From CAYJAZ01 sp964369165 (GTDB taxonomy: Bacteria; Desulfobacterota; Desulfovibrionia; Desulfovibrionales; Desulfovibrionaceae): DNA of 25,978 nucleotides. Within the stretch, counting starts at the first letter, position 1. Every line of letters starts with the position of its first letter. The notes under the pieces were generated by a model, which ran no database searches, was not told the origin of the DNA, and worked only from the letters and a program-made list of their open reading frames with translations. Positions 14,830 through 23,341 of the stretch are shown one piece after another. The position numbers and the translations under genes are program-made. Location of the stretch: NCBI GenBank assembly GCA_964369165.1, contig CAYJFE010000034.1, positions 1 through 25,978 on the forward strand. Reading direction: 5' to 3'.

Positions 14830-16044
14830 TTAACTGTTCTCTTCAGGGGCTGAAGCGCCAACAGTGTCTGTAGCCTGCTCTTTACTCCACAATGATTTTG
14901 CAATAATATGCGCAAAATTGCATCTGTCTTTATTTTTTTCGACAGTTTCTTGTATTTCTTGTAAGAGTTTTTCGTCTAGCTTTGTTGGATTTAACCCTAG
15001 CTTTAAAAAGTTAGCATTAGAAACATTTAACTCATTTTGACTAGCTTCTTTTCTGGGGTTTTTGTAGTATCTAATTTCACACTTAGTAAGTTTAGATATA
15101 AGTTTTGCTAAATCAGCTACTGTATAAGTTTCTGTTACTTGATTTAAAATTTGTACTCTTTCACCTTTGAGTGGTGGATTTTCTAAAGCAATTTTTATAC
15201 ATTTCACAGTATCTCTGATATGAATAAATGCCCTTGTCTGTCCGCCACTTCCATGAACAGTAAGTGGATGCCCAATCACGCTTTGCATTAAGAACCTATT
15301 CAACACTGTCCCGTATACACCGTCATAGTCAAAACGATTTACAAGCATTTCATCGAGTAATGTTTCATCTGTGTTTGTCCCCCATACAACACCTTGGTGT
15401 AAATCTGTAATACGCACGTGGTCGTTTTTATTATAAAAATAAAAAGCTAGTGCATCCTGTGTTTTAGTCATATGATAAACTGAGCCGGGACTTGCTGGAT
15501 AGTATATTTCTTTTTCAATTTCAGTGCTGCCGTCCTTAATTACAACAGGAAGATAGCCTTCTGGAATTTGAATACCAATAGTTTCATACCCGTAAACTCC
15601 CATTGTTCCAAGATGTACTAGGTGAATATCTAAACCACTTTCAACTATTGCGCACAAAACATTATGAGTAGCACTTAAATTATTATCAACAGTATACCTT
15701 TTGGTTCTTTGATCAATCATAGAGTATGGTGCAGCACGTTGTTCAGCGAAATGTATAATTGCATCGGGCTTTTCGTCCACTATAAAAGAGTATAAAGCGT
15801 CATATTCTTTTGCAATATCAAAGTTTGCAAATTTTATGTTCTTTCCAGTCAATTCGTACCACTTGTCAATTCTATCTGCTATAGGGGCAATTTTTGTTAA
15901 TGATTCGACCCCAAGGTCTATGTCAATTTTTCTGCGTGACAGGTTGTCGATTATTGAAACCTCATAACCATGTTTTGACAAAAACAAAGCTGTAGGCCAC
16001 CCACAAAAGCCATCACCACCAAGAATTAATATCTTTTTTGACAT
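14830..16044 (-). CDS. sqdB: UDP-sulfoquinovose synthase (SqdB/SQD1 family)
   Basis: A 404-residue short-chain dehydrogenase/reductase-fold enzyme that converts UDP-glucose plus sulfite into UDP-sulfoquinovose using bound NAD. Family-specific blocks run throughout: GGDGFCGW at 9-16 (NAD loop), RRKIDIDLGVESLT at 37-50, IAPIADRIDKW at 52-62, HFAEQRAAPYSMID at 98-111, LGTMGVYG at 145-152, YHMTK at 190-194, TDLHQGVVWGTNTDET at 213-228, NRFDYDGVYGTVLNRF at 236-251 and GQTRAFIHIRDTV at 268-280. T147, Y190 and K194 correspond to the catalytic Thr-Tyr-Lys of plant SQD1. SqdB classically feeds sulfolipid synthesis with SqdX or SQD2; neither is here. The neighbours are GTs and sulfotransferases, so use in a surface glycan is inferred. 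The ATG at 16044 follows AGAGGA with good spacing. Length is normal for the family and no key residue is missing. Confidence 0.96.
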   Translation of the reverse strand: MSKKILILGGDGFCGWPTALFLSKHGYEVSIIDNLSRRKIDIDLGVESLTKIAPIADRIDKWYELTGKNIKFANFDIAKEYDALYSFIVDEKPDAIIHFAEQRAAPYSMIDQRTKRYTVDNNLSATHNVLCAIVESGLDIHLVHLGTMGVYGYETIGIQIPEGYLPVVIKDGSTEIEKEIYYPASPGSVYHMTKTQDALAFYFYNKNDHVRITDLHQGVVWGTNTDETLLDEMLVNRFDYDGVYGTVLNRFLMQSVIGHPLTVHGSGGQTRAFIHIRDTVKCIKIALENPPLKGERVQILNQVTETYTVADLAKLISKLTKCEIRYYKNPRKEASQNELNVSNANFLKLGLNPTKLDEKLLQEIQETVEKNKDRCNFAHIIAKSLWSKEQATDTVGASAPEENS

Positions 16045-16073
16045 AATTTTTCCTCTGTTTATTATTTTGTTAT

Positions 16074-17798
16074 TTAATTTTTTAATTGCTTAGCAAGCAA
16101 AATTTCATAAAAAGGTGTTTGCATAGCTAAAGACCAATATTTATCAGTTTTCTTATTCTTGTCTTGATTAGTGTATTGTTTTTCTATCAGATTATCAACT
16201 ACTAAAAGCTCAGTATTCAGTTGATCAATAAGCATTTCATAAATGATAGATTGATTTGCGTTATTATCTCGAGAATTTATTTTGCTTAAAATATTTGGTA
16301 TGATATTTTTCTTTGTTTTTTCAATGTCATATATGAGTATTGAATTTTCTATTTTTTGATTATTAAATTTTTCTGTACTTATAATTTTAATAGCTGAATC
16401 ACATTCATCTGCTTCGAAAATTTCAGATAAATCTTTTTTCAGAATTATATCCTCTTGCAAGAAAAGTATTTTTCTATAATTTCCAAAAATAACTGGAACA
16501 AGTATTTCCAAGTGTTTTTTGATTTCAAATTGCTTTTCTAAAGTAAATTCTTCTGGAAACCAATATTCTTTAAATTTACCTAAATCGTAAAAAAATAATT
16601 CAAGGTTTTCTATGCCCTTTGCCATTTGAAGAAGATTGAATCTAATAGTGCTTGTTATTTCAGTGTAGAGTATAATCAAATGATATTTTTTATTTACATC
16701 AGATGATTCTATGATGGACTGAATGGTCACAACTACAGCACACGTTGTATCTGCCGTTAGAAGCATGGTAATAGGAATTGATTTTTCCACAATTGGTTCA
16801 AGTAAAATACGGTCATAGTTGTCTACAATATCAAAGAAGTATTTATTGCCCTGCTTTAAGTTTAAATAAAACTTTTTTGCCTGTATTGTATTTAAAGATA
16901 CTTTTACCAATGTGCAAAGTATATGTCCTTTCTCAATAAGCTTTGCTCTTGCTTCATATTGACTAGGGCAACTTTTATTACGCAAAAAAGCAAACAGATT
17001 ATTCATAGAATTTATGAAGATGTTAGCAAAATCATGCATTTTCCCGCTTTGAACCACTTCGTCATATAATTCAACATACATGTCATAGAAATCTTCAATG
17101 CGTTTTAAAAGTTGCAGGTGAACTTTTTTAGTTGAAGAACTTGTATGCTTGCGATAGTTGATGAGTTTTACATTCATAAAATAAGTATTTTTAGCATAAA
17201 GATAGCACCGCAATATGAAATCTATGTCTTCACTATATCTATATTCGTTAAATAAAATTTTGTTTTCTATTAAGAAGGAAAGTGAATAAATTTTGTTCCA
17301 AACAGTTACGTCTTGAAAATTTTTACTTTGATAAACTTCGTACGAAGGTATTACACCATCAAGTTTTAGCTTAAAAAAGTTTTCATTATTCTCATTGTAA
17401 ACTGTATTTGTAGAAACAATCTGGAGAGCGAATGAGCAAAACTCAACATTATTGCTTTCCATTGTAGTATATAGTTTTTGAAAGATCTCATTTGCGTAGT
17501 AATCATCAGCATCTAAAAAAGATATATATTTACCTTGAGCATTTTTAATTCCTACGTTACGTGCGGCCCCGACTCTTCCTTCGTTTTGAGTAAATATTTT
17601 CACTCTATCATCACGAAGGGCAAATTCATTAAGAATTTCCTCACTTTTGTCTGTCGAATTATTTAACACAGCTAAAACTTCAATTTCTTGAACATCTTGA
17701 AGCAAAACTGAGCGTAATGTTTGCGCTAAAAACTTTTCTGCGTTATGGACAGGAATAACAATAGATATAAGTGGGGTATTTTTCATTTTTTTACACAT
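16074..17798 (-). CDS. GT2 glycosyltransferase fused to a degenerate GT8 domain
   Basis: A 574-residue fusion. Residues 9-225 are a GT2 domain with LISIVIPVHNAEKF at 10-23, the sugar-nucleotide Asn/Asp region VLNNSTDKS at 44-52, ARNVGIKNAQGKYISFLDADDYY at 79-101 (DADD at 96-99) and YSEDIDFILR at 188-197; this part looks functional. Residues about 340-574 follow the GT8 fold path but have lost key residues. The metal-binding D-x-D is QED (448-450, in KILFLQEDIIL), the N-terminal S-x-D-x-N-Y block has become LTADTTC, the Q-D-x-L-N block is NQSIIYE, and no H-Y-x-G-x-x-K-P-W block is present. The terminal signature survives as YWSLAMQTPFYEILLAK. The GT8 half is therefore probably non-catalytic, perhaps binding acceptor or partner. 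It directly follows an intact GT8 gene, 58 bases away. Start at ATG 17798; ATG 17786 is an alternative and neither has a clear ribosome-binding site. Confidence 0.88.
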   Translation of the reverse strand: MCKKMKNTPLISIVIPVHNAEKFLAQTLRSVLLQDVQEIEVLAVLNNSTDKSEEILNEFALRDDRVKIFTQNEGRVGAARNVGIKNAQGKYISFLDADDYYANEIFQKLYTTMESNNVEFCSFALQIVSTNTVYNENNENFFKLKLDGVIPSYEVYQSKNFQDVTVWNKIYSLSFLIENKILFNEYRYSEDIDFILRCYLYAKNTYFMNVKLINYRKHTSSSTKKVHLQLLKRIEDFYDMYVELYDEVVQSGKMHDFANIFINSMNNLFAFLRNKSCPSQYEARAKLIEKGHILCTLVKVSLNTIQAKKFYLNLKQGNKYFFDIVDNYDRILLEPIVEKSIPITMLLTADTTCAVVVTIQSIIESSDVNKKYHLIILYTEITSTIRFNLLQMAKGIENLELFFYDLGKFKEYWFPEEFTLEKQFEIKKHLEILVPVIFGNYRKILFLQEDIILKKDLSEIFEADECDSAIKIISTEKFNNQKIENSILIYDIEKTKKNIIPNILSKINSRDNNANQSIIYEMLIDQLNTELLVVDNLIEKQYTNQDKNKKTDKYWSLAMQTPFYEILLAKQLKN

Positions 17799-17856
17799 AT
17801 TTTATTATATTTTAGTTGGTAATTTCGAATAACTGTTAGATATCATTTATTCTAGG

Positions 17857-18798
17857 CTATTTGGGAATGTTTTTCAACAAAATTTCATTATAAAATGGAG
17901 TTTGTCTTGCATATTGCCACCAGTGATGAGCTAATGTTTTTTCTGGATGTTTCCATGGTTTTTGAGCTCCATCATAATGAATAATTTTAGGCTTTTTGCT
18001 TGCGGACAAAAATGCTTCAAATAAGTTTGGCTTTCCTATAAAATTTCGCTCTAATTCTTCTAACGAAAAATGGAGCATAAGCCATTCAACATCCCAGCTT
18101 TGATCTATATAATAAATCTTATTTTTATAATACACATTTAATACATCTTGATCCACTAGTTTGAATTTTCGAGATAAGGCAAATTTAATCAGTGCTTGTT
18201 GGTCTTTGTCTTTTCGCATTTTCTTTAAATTCATTATCATAACACCAGCTTGAAAATATTTTTCGACATATTCTAATTTTAATTCCTCAAAAAAATACTT
18301 TCTCCAACTTTCTTCTTTAGTGAATATATCAAAACTTGATAAGTTTATTGTTGCACCAATAGGTGCATCAGCAATATCAATGGCAAAAAGCTTTGCAATA
18401 TCATCTAAAACAATCATATCAACATCTAGGTAGATCACTTTATCATATTGCGGGAATAGAGAAGGAATATAGAGTCTGTAAAATGTTTCAACAGAGAAAT
18501 ATGTGCTTGTCTGGAAAGGATTATCTTTTGCAATATCTTGAACATTGATAAATTGTAAAGTGAGATTATCATACTCAATAATTATTTGCTGTAGTTTATC
18601 CTTGTTACTTTGAGAAATGGAAGTTTCTAGAACTGAAAACTCATACTCATATTCTTGCGAGGCATTTTTGGCGATTGATAAGATAATAACAGCTAAATAG
18701 GGAGCATAATTATCGTCGGAAGAAAAGATTACAGGGATAGTTTTCTTATTAGATGTTTTGTCAAATTGATTTGTTTGTGCTTTTATGTTGCCCATCAT
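17857..18798 (-). CDS. GT8 family glycosyltransferase
   Basis: A single-domain 313-residue GT8 enzyme of the LgtC/RfaJ type, which retains anomeric configuration and uses UDP-hexose or UDP-pentose donors. All expected motifs are present: IPVIFSSDDNYAPYL at 21-35, metal-binding DVD at 125-127 (VIYLDVDMIVLDD), YFQAGVMIMNL at 181-191, VDQDVLN at 215-221, HYDGAQKPW at 274-282 and the end signature WWQYARQTPFYNEILLKN. Since UDP-galactose and UDP-xylose enzymes are encoded upstream in the same direction, those are plausible donors, but the sequence does not settle it. It is closely similar in layout to the GT8 halves of 7372-9231 and 12764-14812 and serves as the intact reference for the degenerate copy in the next gene. 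Tandem ATGs open the frame, with AGAGA a few bases upstream. Confidence 0.94.
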   Translation of the reverse strand: MMGNIKAQTNQFDKTSNKKTIPVIFSSDDNYAPYLAVIILSIAKNASQEYEYEFSVLETSISQSNKDKLQQIIIEYDNLTLQFINVQDIAKDNPFQTSTYFSVETFYRLYIPSLFPQYDKVIYLDVDMIVLDDIAKLFAIDIADAPIGATINLSSFDIFTKEESWRKYFFEELKLEYVEKYFQAGVMIMNLKKMRKDKDQQALIKFALSRKFKLVDQDVLNVYYKNKIYYIDQSWDVEWLMLHFSLEELERNFIGKPNLFEAFLSASKKPKIIHYDGAQKPWKHPEKTLAHHWWQYARQTPFYNEILLKNIPK

Positions 18799-18873
18799 TA
18801 TTTCTCTTGAAATTCTAAACTTAAGTGAAAGTTGATATTTTGAAAATGGAAGATGTATTTTACTAAATGAATT

Positions 18874-21048
18874 TTAGATAGAATTTTTTTTAGTTCGGAA
18901 TATAGAAGCTAGATAAGTCCTATAATATGTAATATGTGGATCTATCTCTATAGCTTTTTCAATATTTTCTATTGCAAGCTTTTTTTTGCCTTGTTGCCAA
19001 TATGCTTTACCTAAGATATAATATCCCCACGAAATGTAAGGGGTATTTTTTACAATATTTAAAGCAATACCTTCTGCCTCATAAATCTGCCCCGTGTTGC
19101 AGAGTGTAAAAGCTTTTTTCTTGAGAGGAAGTTGGAATATCCAATTTTTTAGTGCATGAAAGGCTGAGGTTTTTATTCTTGAATTTGGTAATTGTTGTGT
19201 TGGTTCTTCAACGTTTTTTGCGAGAATTTCTTTTTGCACATAAGAAAATAAAGTGTCCTTAGAATTCAAACTGTCTAGGTTTAATTTTGGGAAATATACA
19301 CTACCCTTTTGCGAGAGTAAAGACTTATAAGTGGCTATATAGTCAAGCAGAGTCTTTGCTTCGTCGGCTAAGCCATGATGTTTATAAAGTAATGTCTTAT
19401 TAGATTCAAGTGCCAAGCGGTATTTCATAGCTATAAAGTTTTGAAAACAATTAAAATATCTTAATTTTTCTTCGAGCGACGTCTCTTTCCATGTCTCTTT
19501 CTGTAAAATTTCTTTTGGGATTGCTTTTTTTAATAGAAACACTTGTGTGTTTGGAATGTTGCACTCGAATGTGTATAAATAGTCTTTTAAGTATCCCATA
19601 CTAATATTGAGCCAAGGCGTTCCATACCATTTATAATCTTGTTGAATAATGAGCGTTTTTTCCGGAATGCAGCGCTCCAATAATTGTATCATGGCATGAT
19701 TTACATCCGGAGCTTTACAAACGTCAAGAAAGAAAATTTCAATTTTTTCAGGATATTCTTGTTCTAAAATATCACCAGGTAAAAACTTAATATATTGACT
19801 ACCAATGCAATTTTCTAAATTTCCTTTGGTTAATTCTATAAAACTGTCACCAATATTATAATCTATCCCATGATTTTTTTTGAAAAAATCTTGAAGATAT
19901 TTACTTGTTACTTGCCCCCATTCGTATGCATAAATGGTGTTTTTCACTGGTGCATTCGTGTCATGAAGGCCTTTAGCAAAAGACTGTACACACCCTCCAT
20001 TACAGCAACCACCATCGAAAATTGCACCTTCGCCTGTAAAATATTCTTTAGCGATAAGGTAAAGTAAATTTTGTTCTTGTGAACTTAGCATCGTTGCAAC
20101 ACCTGAAACAGGTGAAGACATTTTTTCTGCTCTTATAACAATGTCGTGTAATTTATTTAGATTTTTCTTGCTCTCAGTTATTTCTGTAGAACTTGTTTGT
20201 TCTTTTGCGCCTTGTATTGCTTTATTTAAACGGAGCCTTTGATGCGTGATTATTTTAGCAAAAAAATTCGCCAATTCTTCCCCATAGTGTCTCTTTACAA
20301 AAGAAGTTAATTGCGTCAGCTCTCCTTGCTTTGGGCTGTATAGCCAATGTTGTGTGAGTAAATTAAATATATCCCAACTGTTTTCTTTTTGTGAACCATT
20401 TAAATGAATAGCTGTGATATTTGGAAAACAATCATTGTTAAACTTATCATTATCTAGTTTTGAAAAGACTTTATTATATGTTTCAGGAAGAAGCTTTTTA
20501 CCACTTATTGCACTCACCAATAAGTTATTAACATATGCGTGTGGATGTTTTTCCCGTGTGTGCAAGTTAGTATCGTGAAAAACAACAATTGCATCTTCTC
20601 GTAAATATGGTAGAATCATGAGGAAGTCTAAAATTTCTCCAGGTAAAGAATGTACTGTATCAATTAGACAAAAATCAATATTGTCACCAATTTCCTCGAG
20701 ATAGTTTGAAACATAACCGCCAGCATAAAGTTTTCTATGCTTTGCAAGTTCAGGGTATTGGTCAATGATAAAACCAGTTTTTTTCTCTCTATCTTTATAA
20801 TATTGCTTTGAATAGTCTACGCTATGGAATTCAAAACTTTCTTGATTGGATTTCAAAGCATTGAGCATTCCAACAGAAGAAGAACCTGCCGCAATACCAA
20901 CTTCCAACACCTTTTTAGGTTTATAGCGTAAAATAAGTTCTGTCAAAAACTCTCTTTCACTTTCTGCCATTTCAGACACTGTTTTATATTGTGGATCAAG
21001 AGCTTCTAAGCATTTTTTACTTTCTTCTGAAATTGTAATAATTTCCAT
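18874..21048 (-). CDS. Double methyltransferase-fold protein with C-terminal TPR module
   Basis: A 724-residue protein. Residues 1-190 are a class I SAM methyltransferase of the Methyltransf_24/CmcI type: VLEVGIAAGSSSVGML at 47-62 (SAM loop), FHSVDYS at 74-80, FCLIDTVHSLPGEILDFL at 126-143 and VVFHDTNLHTREKHPHAYV at 155-173. Residues about 320-510 look like a second Rossmann/methyltransferase-like domain, with AIFDGGCCNGGCVQSFAKGL at 342-361 in the place of motif I, YAYEWGQ at 373-379, FLPGDILEQ at 422-430 and IFFLDVCKAPDVNHAM at 438-453; its cysteine-rich loop is unusual and its activity uncertain. Residues 625-718 are the TPR module also present in both sulfotransferase proteins. Acceptors are unknown; O-methylation of a sugar is the likeliest role given the context. 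It starts 11 bases after galE with GGA seven bases before ATG, so it belongs to the same operon. Confidence 0.88.
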   Translation of the reverse strand: MEIITISEESKKCLEALDPQYKTVSEMAESEREFLTELILRYKPKKVLEVGIAAGSSSVGMLNALKSNQESFEFHSVDYSKQYYKDREKKTGFIIDQYPELAKHRKLYAGGYVSNYLEEIGDNIDFCLIDTVHSLPGEILDFLMILPYLREDAIVVFHDTNLHTREKHPHAYVNNLLVSAISGKKLLPETYNKVFSKLDNDKFNNDCFPNITAIHLNGSQKENSWDIFNLLTQHWLYSPKQGELTQLTSFVKRHYGEELANFFAKIITHQRLRLNKAIQGAKEQTSSTEITESKKNLNKLHDIVIRAEKMSSPVSGVATMLSSQEQNLLYLIAKEYFTGEGAIFDGGCCNGGCVQSFAKGLHDTNAPVKNTIYAYEWGQVTSKYLQDFFKKNHGIDYNIGDSFIELTKGNLENCIGSQYIKFLPGDILEQEYPEKIEIFFLDVCKAPDVNHAMIQLLERCIPEKTLIIQQDYKWYGTPWLNISMGYLKDYLYTFECNIPNTQVFLLKKAIPKEILQKETWKETSLEEKLRYFNCFQNFIAMKYRLALESNKTLLYKHHGLADEAKTLLDYIATYKSLLSQKGSVYFPKLNLDSLNSKDTLFSYVQKEILAKNVEEPTQQLPNSRIKTSAFHALKNWIFQLPLKKKAFTLCNTGQIYEAEGIALNIVKNTPYISWGYYILGKAYWQQGKKKLAIENIEKAIEIDPHITYYRTYLASIFRTKKNSI
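18895..19176 (-). repeat. Shared TPR module, copy 2 (C-terminus of the double methyltransferase)
   Basis: Encodes residues 625-718: FHALKNWIFQLPLKKKAF, LCNTGQIYEAEGIAL, NTPYISWGYYILGKAYW and KAIEIDPHITYYRTYLAS. Over the 76 residues from KKKAF it matches the copy at 24407-24685 at 58 positions by hand count with no gap. Confidence 0.92.
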
Positions 21049-21059
21049 TTTATTTCCTT

Positions 21060-22028
21060 TTAAAACCCTTTATTTATTTCCCAATTCCAAGCAGTTTTTA
21101 AAATATCTTCTACGTCTTGATATTGTATTTCCCAGCCAAGGATTTCCTTAGCTTTCTTATTATCTGCATAAAGTTTAGCAGGGTCGCCAGCTCTTCTATC
21201 GCCGTACACGACAGGGCATTTTTTACCCGTAACTTTTTCAGCTTTTTCAATAATCTCTTTGACAGAAGTTCCAAGACCTGTACCAAGATTGATAGATCCG
21301 CTATAAGTAGGCAGTTTTTCGAGAGCTAACCTGTGCGCAGAAGCTAAATCGTCTATATGTATATAGTCACGAATACAAGTGCCGTCTGGCGTGTCATAAT
21401 CAGTGCCAAAAACGCTTATATGTTTGATATCACCCTTTATAGCTTTTAGTACAAGCGGAATCAAATGCGTTTCAGGTTCGTGGCTTTCGCCAATACTAGC
21501 ATCTTTGCTTGCACCTGCTGCATTGAAATAACGCAAAGCAATATAATTTAAGCCATAAGCTCTACGGTAATCCTCAAAAACTTCTTCAATCATCAACTTT
21601 GTTTTGCCGTATGGATTGATCGGCTTTTGTGGATGATTTTCGTCCATCGGCATATATTCAGGATTGCCATAAGTGGCACAAGAACTTGAAAATACAATGT
21701 TCTTTACGTTGTTTTCTAGCATGGTATCAAGGAGATTTAATGTGCCCACAACATTATTTTGATAATATTTTTGTGGTTCTTGAACACTTTCGCCCACATA
21801 AGCATAAGCGGCAAAATGTATTACTGCTTCTATATCATTTTCTTGAAACACATTCTGTAAACTTGCTTTATCTGCCAAAGCAGCGTGGATAAATTTAGCT
21901 CTTGCATCAACTGCTTCACGATGACCATAGACAAGATTATCCAAAACAAGGCATTCATAGCCATATTCAAGAAGATGCTTCACCATATGAGAACCTATAT
22001 AACCAGCTCCACCAACTACTAAAATCAT
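21060..22028 (-). CDS. galE: UDP-glucose 4-epimerase
   Basis: A 322-residue extended short-chain dehydrogenase that interconverts UDP-glucose and UDP-galactose with bound NAD. GGAGYIGSHM at 6-15 is the NAD loop, LDNLVYGHREAV at 29-40 the cofactor region, HFAAYAYVGESVQEPQKYYQNN at 71-92, SSSCATYG at 114-121 the catalytic Ser/Thr segment and YGKTK at 140-144 the Tyr-x-x-x-Lys pair. ALRYFNAAGA, HLIPLVLKA and GTCIRDYIHIDDLA complete the GalE pattern. It could also act on GlcNAc or on UDP-pentose/uronate pairs, since specificity depends on residues I cannot judge by eye. It lies 16 bases after ugd and 11 bases before the double methyltransferase, so all are co-transcribed. GGA is seven bases before the ATG. 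Confidence 0.95.
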   Translation of the reverse strand: MILVVGGAGYIGSHMVKHLLEYGYECLVLDNLVYGHREAVDARAKFIHAALADKASLQNVFQENDIEAVIHFAAYAYVGESVQEPQKYYQNNVVGTLNLLDTMLENNVKNIVFSSSCATYGNPEYMPMDENHPQKPINPYGKTKLMIEEVFEDYRRAYGLNYIALRYFNAAGASKDASIGESHEPETHLIPLVLKAIKGDIKHISVFGTDYDTPDGTCIRDYIHIDDLASAHRLALEKLPTYSGSINLGTGLGTSVKEIIEKAEKVTGKKCPVVYGDRRAGDPAKLYADNKKAKEILGWEIQYQDVEDILKTAWNWEINKGF

Positions 22029-22044
22029 AAACTATCCAATACCT

Positions 22045-23340
22045 TTATCCAATTCCTTGATACGAAAAATCTAAAGCCGTGACTTCTTCTTTGTTGAGAA
22101 TGTTACGGAAATCTAAAATTTTCTTTCCACGCATAACAGAAGCGCAATGTTTCAAATCAAGATTTTTGAACTCTTGCCATTCTGTCAAAACAACTAGAAT
22201 ATCGGCATCATCAGCTACTTCATTCATTTTGTTTGCGTAAGAAATTTTATTGCCCATAAGTTCTTTGGCTGTTTCCATGGCTTCTGGATCGTAAGCGATA
22301 ATATTCACCTTGCGCTCAAGTAAATGTCCAATGATTTCCATGGCGGGGCTTTCACGGCAATCGTCTGTGCCATCTTTAAAAGCAAGCCCAAGAACAGCTA
22401 TACGTGGTTCTTCAATGCCTTTAACCGCAAGCATAATACGCTCTGCCATTTCTTCTTTACGTTTAGCATTGCCCTTGATTGCTGCCTGTACAAGTGTCAT
22501 ATCAGTTTCGTTTTGGCGCGCCATATAATTGAGAGCTAATGTATCTTTTGGGAAACATGATCCTCCATAGCCAGGGCCGGGGCGTAAGAATTTAGCGCCA
22601 ATTCTGCTGTCTAAGCCCATACCTTGAGCTACTTCAGCTATATCAGCACCAGTTTTTTCACAGAAATTTGCCATTTCATTGATATAATGGATTTTCACCG
22701 CTAAGAAGGCATTTGAAGCGTATTTGATGGTTTCTGATGAGCGACGCTTCACAAATAAAAGAGGCGTTTTACCTTCAAAAGGTGCATACATTTCTTTGAT
22801 TTTTGCAATGGCACTTTCAGTATTTGCACCCACAACTATGCGGTCAGGATTGAAAAAGTCATAAACGGCAAATCCTTCGCGCAAAAATTCTGGTAAGGAA
22901 ACTACGTCAACTTCTGCTTGTGGATTTGTCTTTTGGATAAGGTATTCCACATCATCGCCTGTACCTACTGGAACAGTAGATTTTATCGCAATCACTGTAT
23001 ATTTCTTGATATGCGGCGCTAATTCTGTGGCAGCAGCATGAATGTATTTCATATCCGCTTCTTTTGTGACAGGGTGCGGCGGTGTGCCAACAGCGATAAT
23101 CACAATATCTGCAGCTTGTACGCCTTCTGCCATAGAAGTGGTGAAAGAAATTGTTTTTGCTTCTAAATTTTTTTTGAAAAGTTCTTCTAAGCCTTCTTCA
23201 AAAAGAGTAATCACGCCTGAGCGCAATTTGTCAATTTTTGCTTGTTCTCTATCAATACAAACTACTTCATGCCCAAGTTCAGCAAGACCAATACCAGTCG
23301 GTAATCCTACATAACCTGTTCCAATAACTGCAACTTTCAT
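22045..23340 (-). CDS. ugd: UDP-glucose 6-dehydrogenase
   Basis: A 431-residue enzyme that oxidises UDP-glucose twice, with NAD, to UDP-glucuronate. The N-terminal NAD domain starts VAVIGTGYVGLPTG at 3-16 with CIDREQAKIDKL at 28-39. IIAVGTPPHP at 81-90, IKSTVPVGTGD at 119-129, SLPEFLREGFAVYDFFNPDRIVVG at 148-171 and KYASNAFLAVKIHYINE at 206-222 are family blocks. GPGYGGSCFPKDT at 255-267 holds the catalytic Cys262. The C-terminal UDP-binding domain includes VLGLAFKDGTDDCRESPA. Length and motifs are complete. It is only one base downstream of the UDP-glucuronate decarboxylase gene, so its product is passed directly to UDP-xylose synthesis; the upstream placement of the next-step enzyme is an operon-order curiosity without functional consequence. 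Confidence 0.96.
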   Translation of the reverse strand: MKVAVIGTGYVGLPTGIGLAELGHEVVCIDREQAKIDKLRSGVITLFEEGLEELFKKNLEAKTISFTTSMAEGVQAADIVIIAVGTPPHPVTKEADMKYIHAAATELAPHIKKYTVIAIKSTVPVGTGDDVEYLIQKTNPQAEVDVVSLPEFLREGFAVYDFFNPDRIVVGANTESAIAKIKEMYAPFEGKTPLLFVKRRSSETIKYASNAFLAVKIHYINEMANFCEKTGADIAEVAQGMGLDSRIGAKFLRPGPGYGGSCFPKDTLALNYMARQNETDMTLVQAAIKGNAKRKEEMAERIMLAVKGIEEPRIAVLGLAFKDGTDDCRESPAMEIIGHLLERKVNIIAYDPEAMETAKELMGNKISYANKMNEVADDADILVVLTEWQEFKNLDLKHCASVMRGKKILDFRNILNKEEVTALDFSYQGIG

Positions 23341-23341
23341 T

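Noticed and set aside
22310..23314. Plus-strand open frames opposite ugd
   Set aside because: The opposite strand encodes an intact UDP-glucose dehydrogenase with all motifs; these frames have no recognisable domain or ribosome-binding site.
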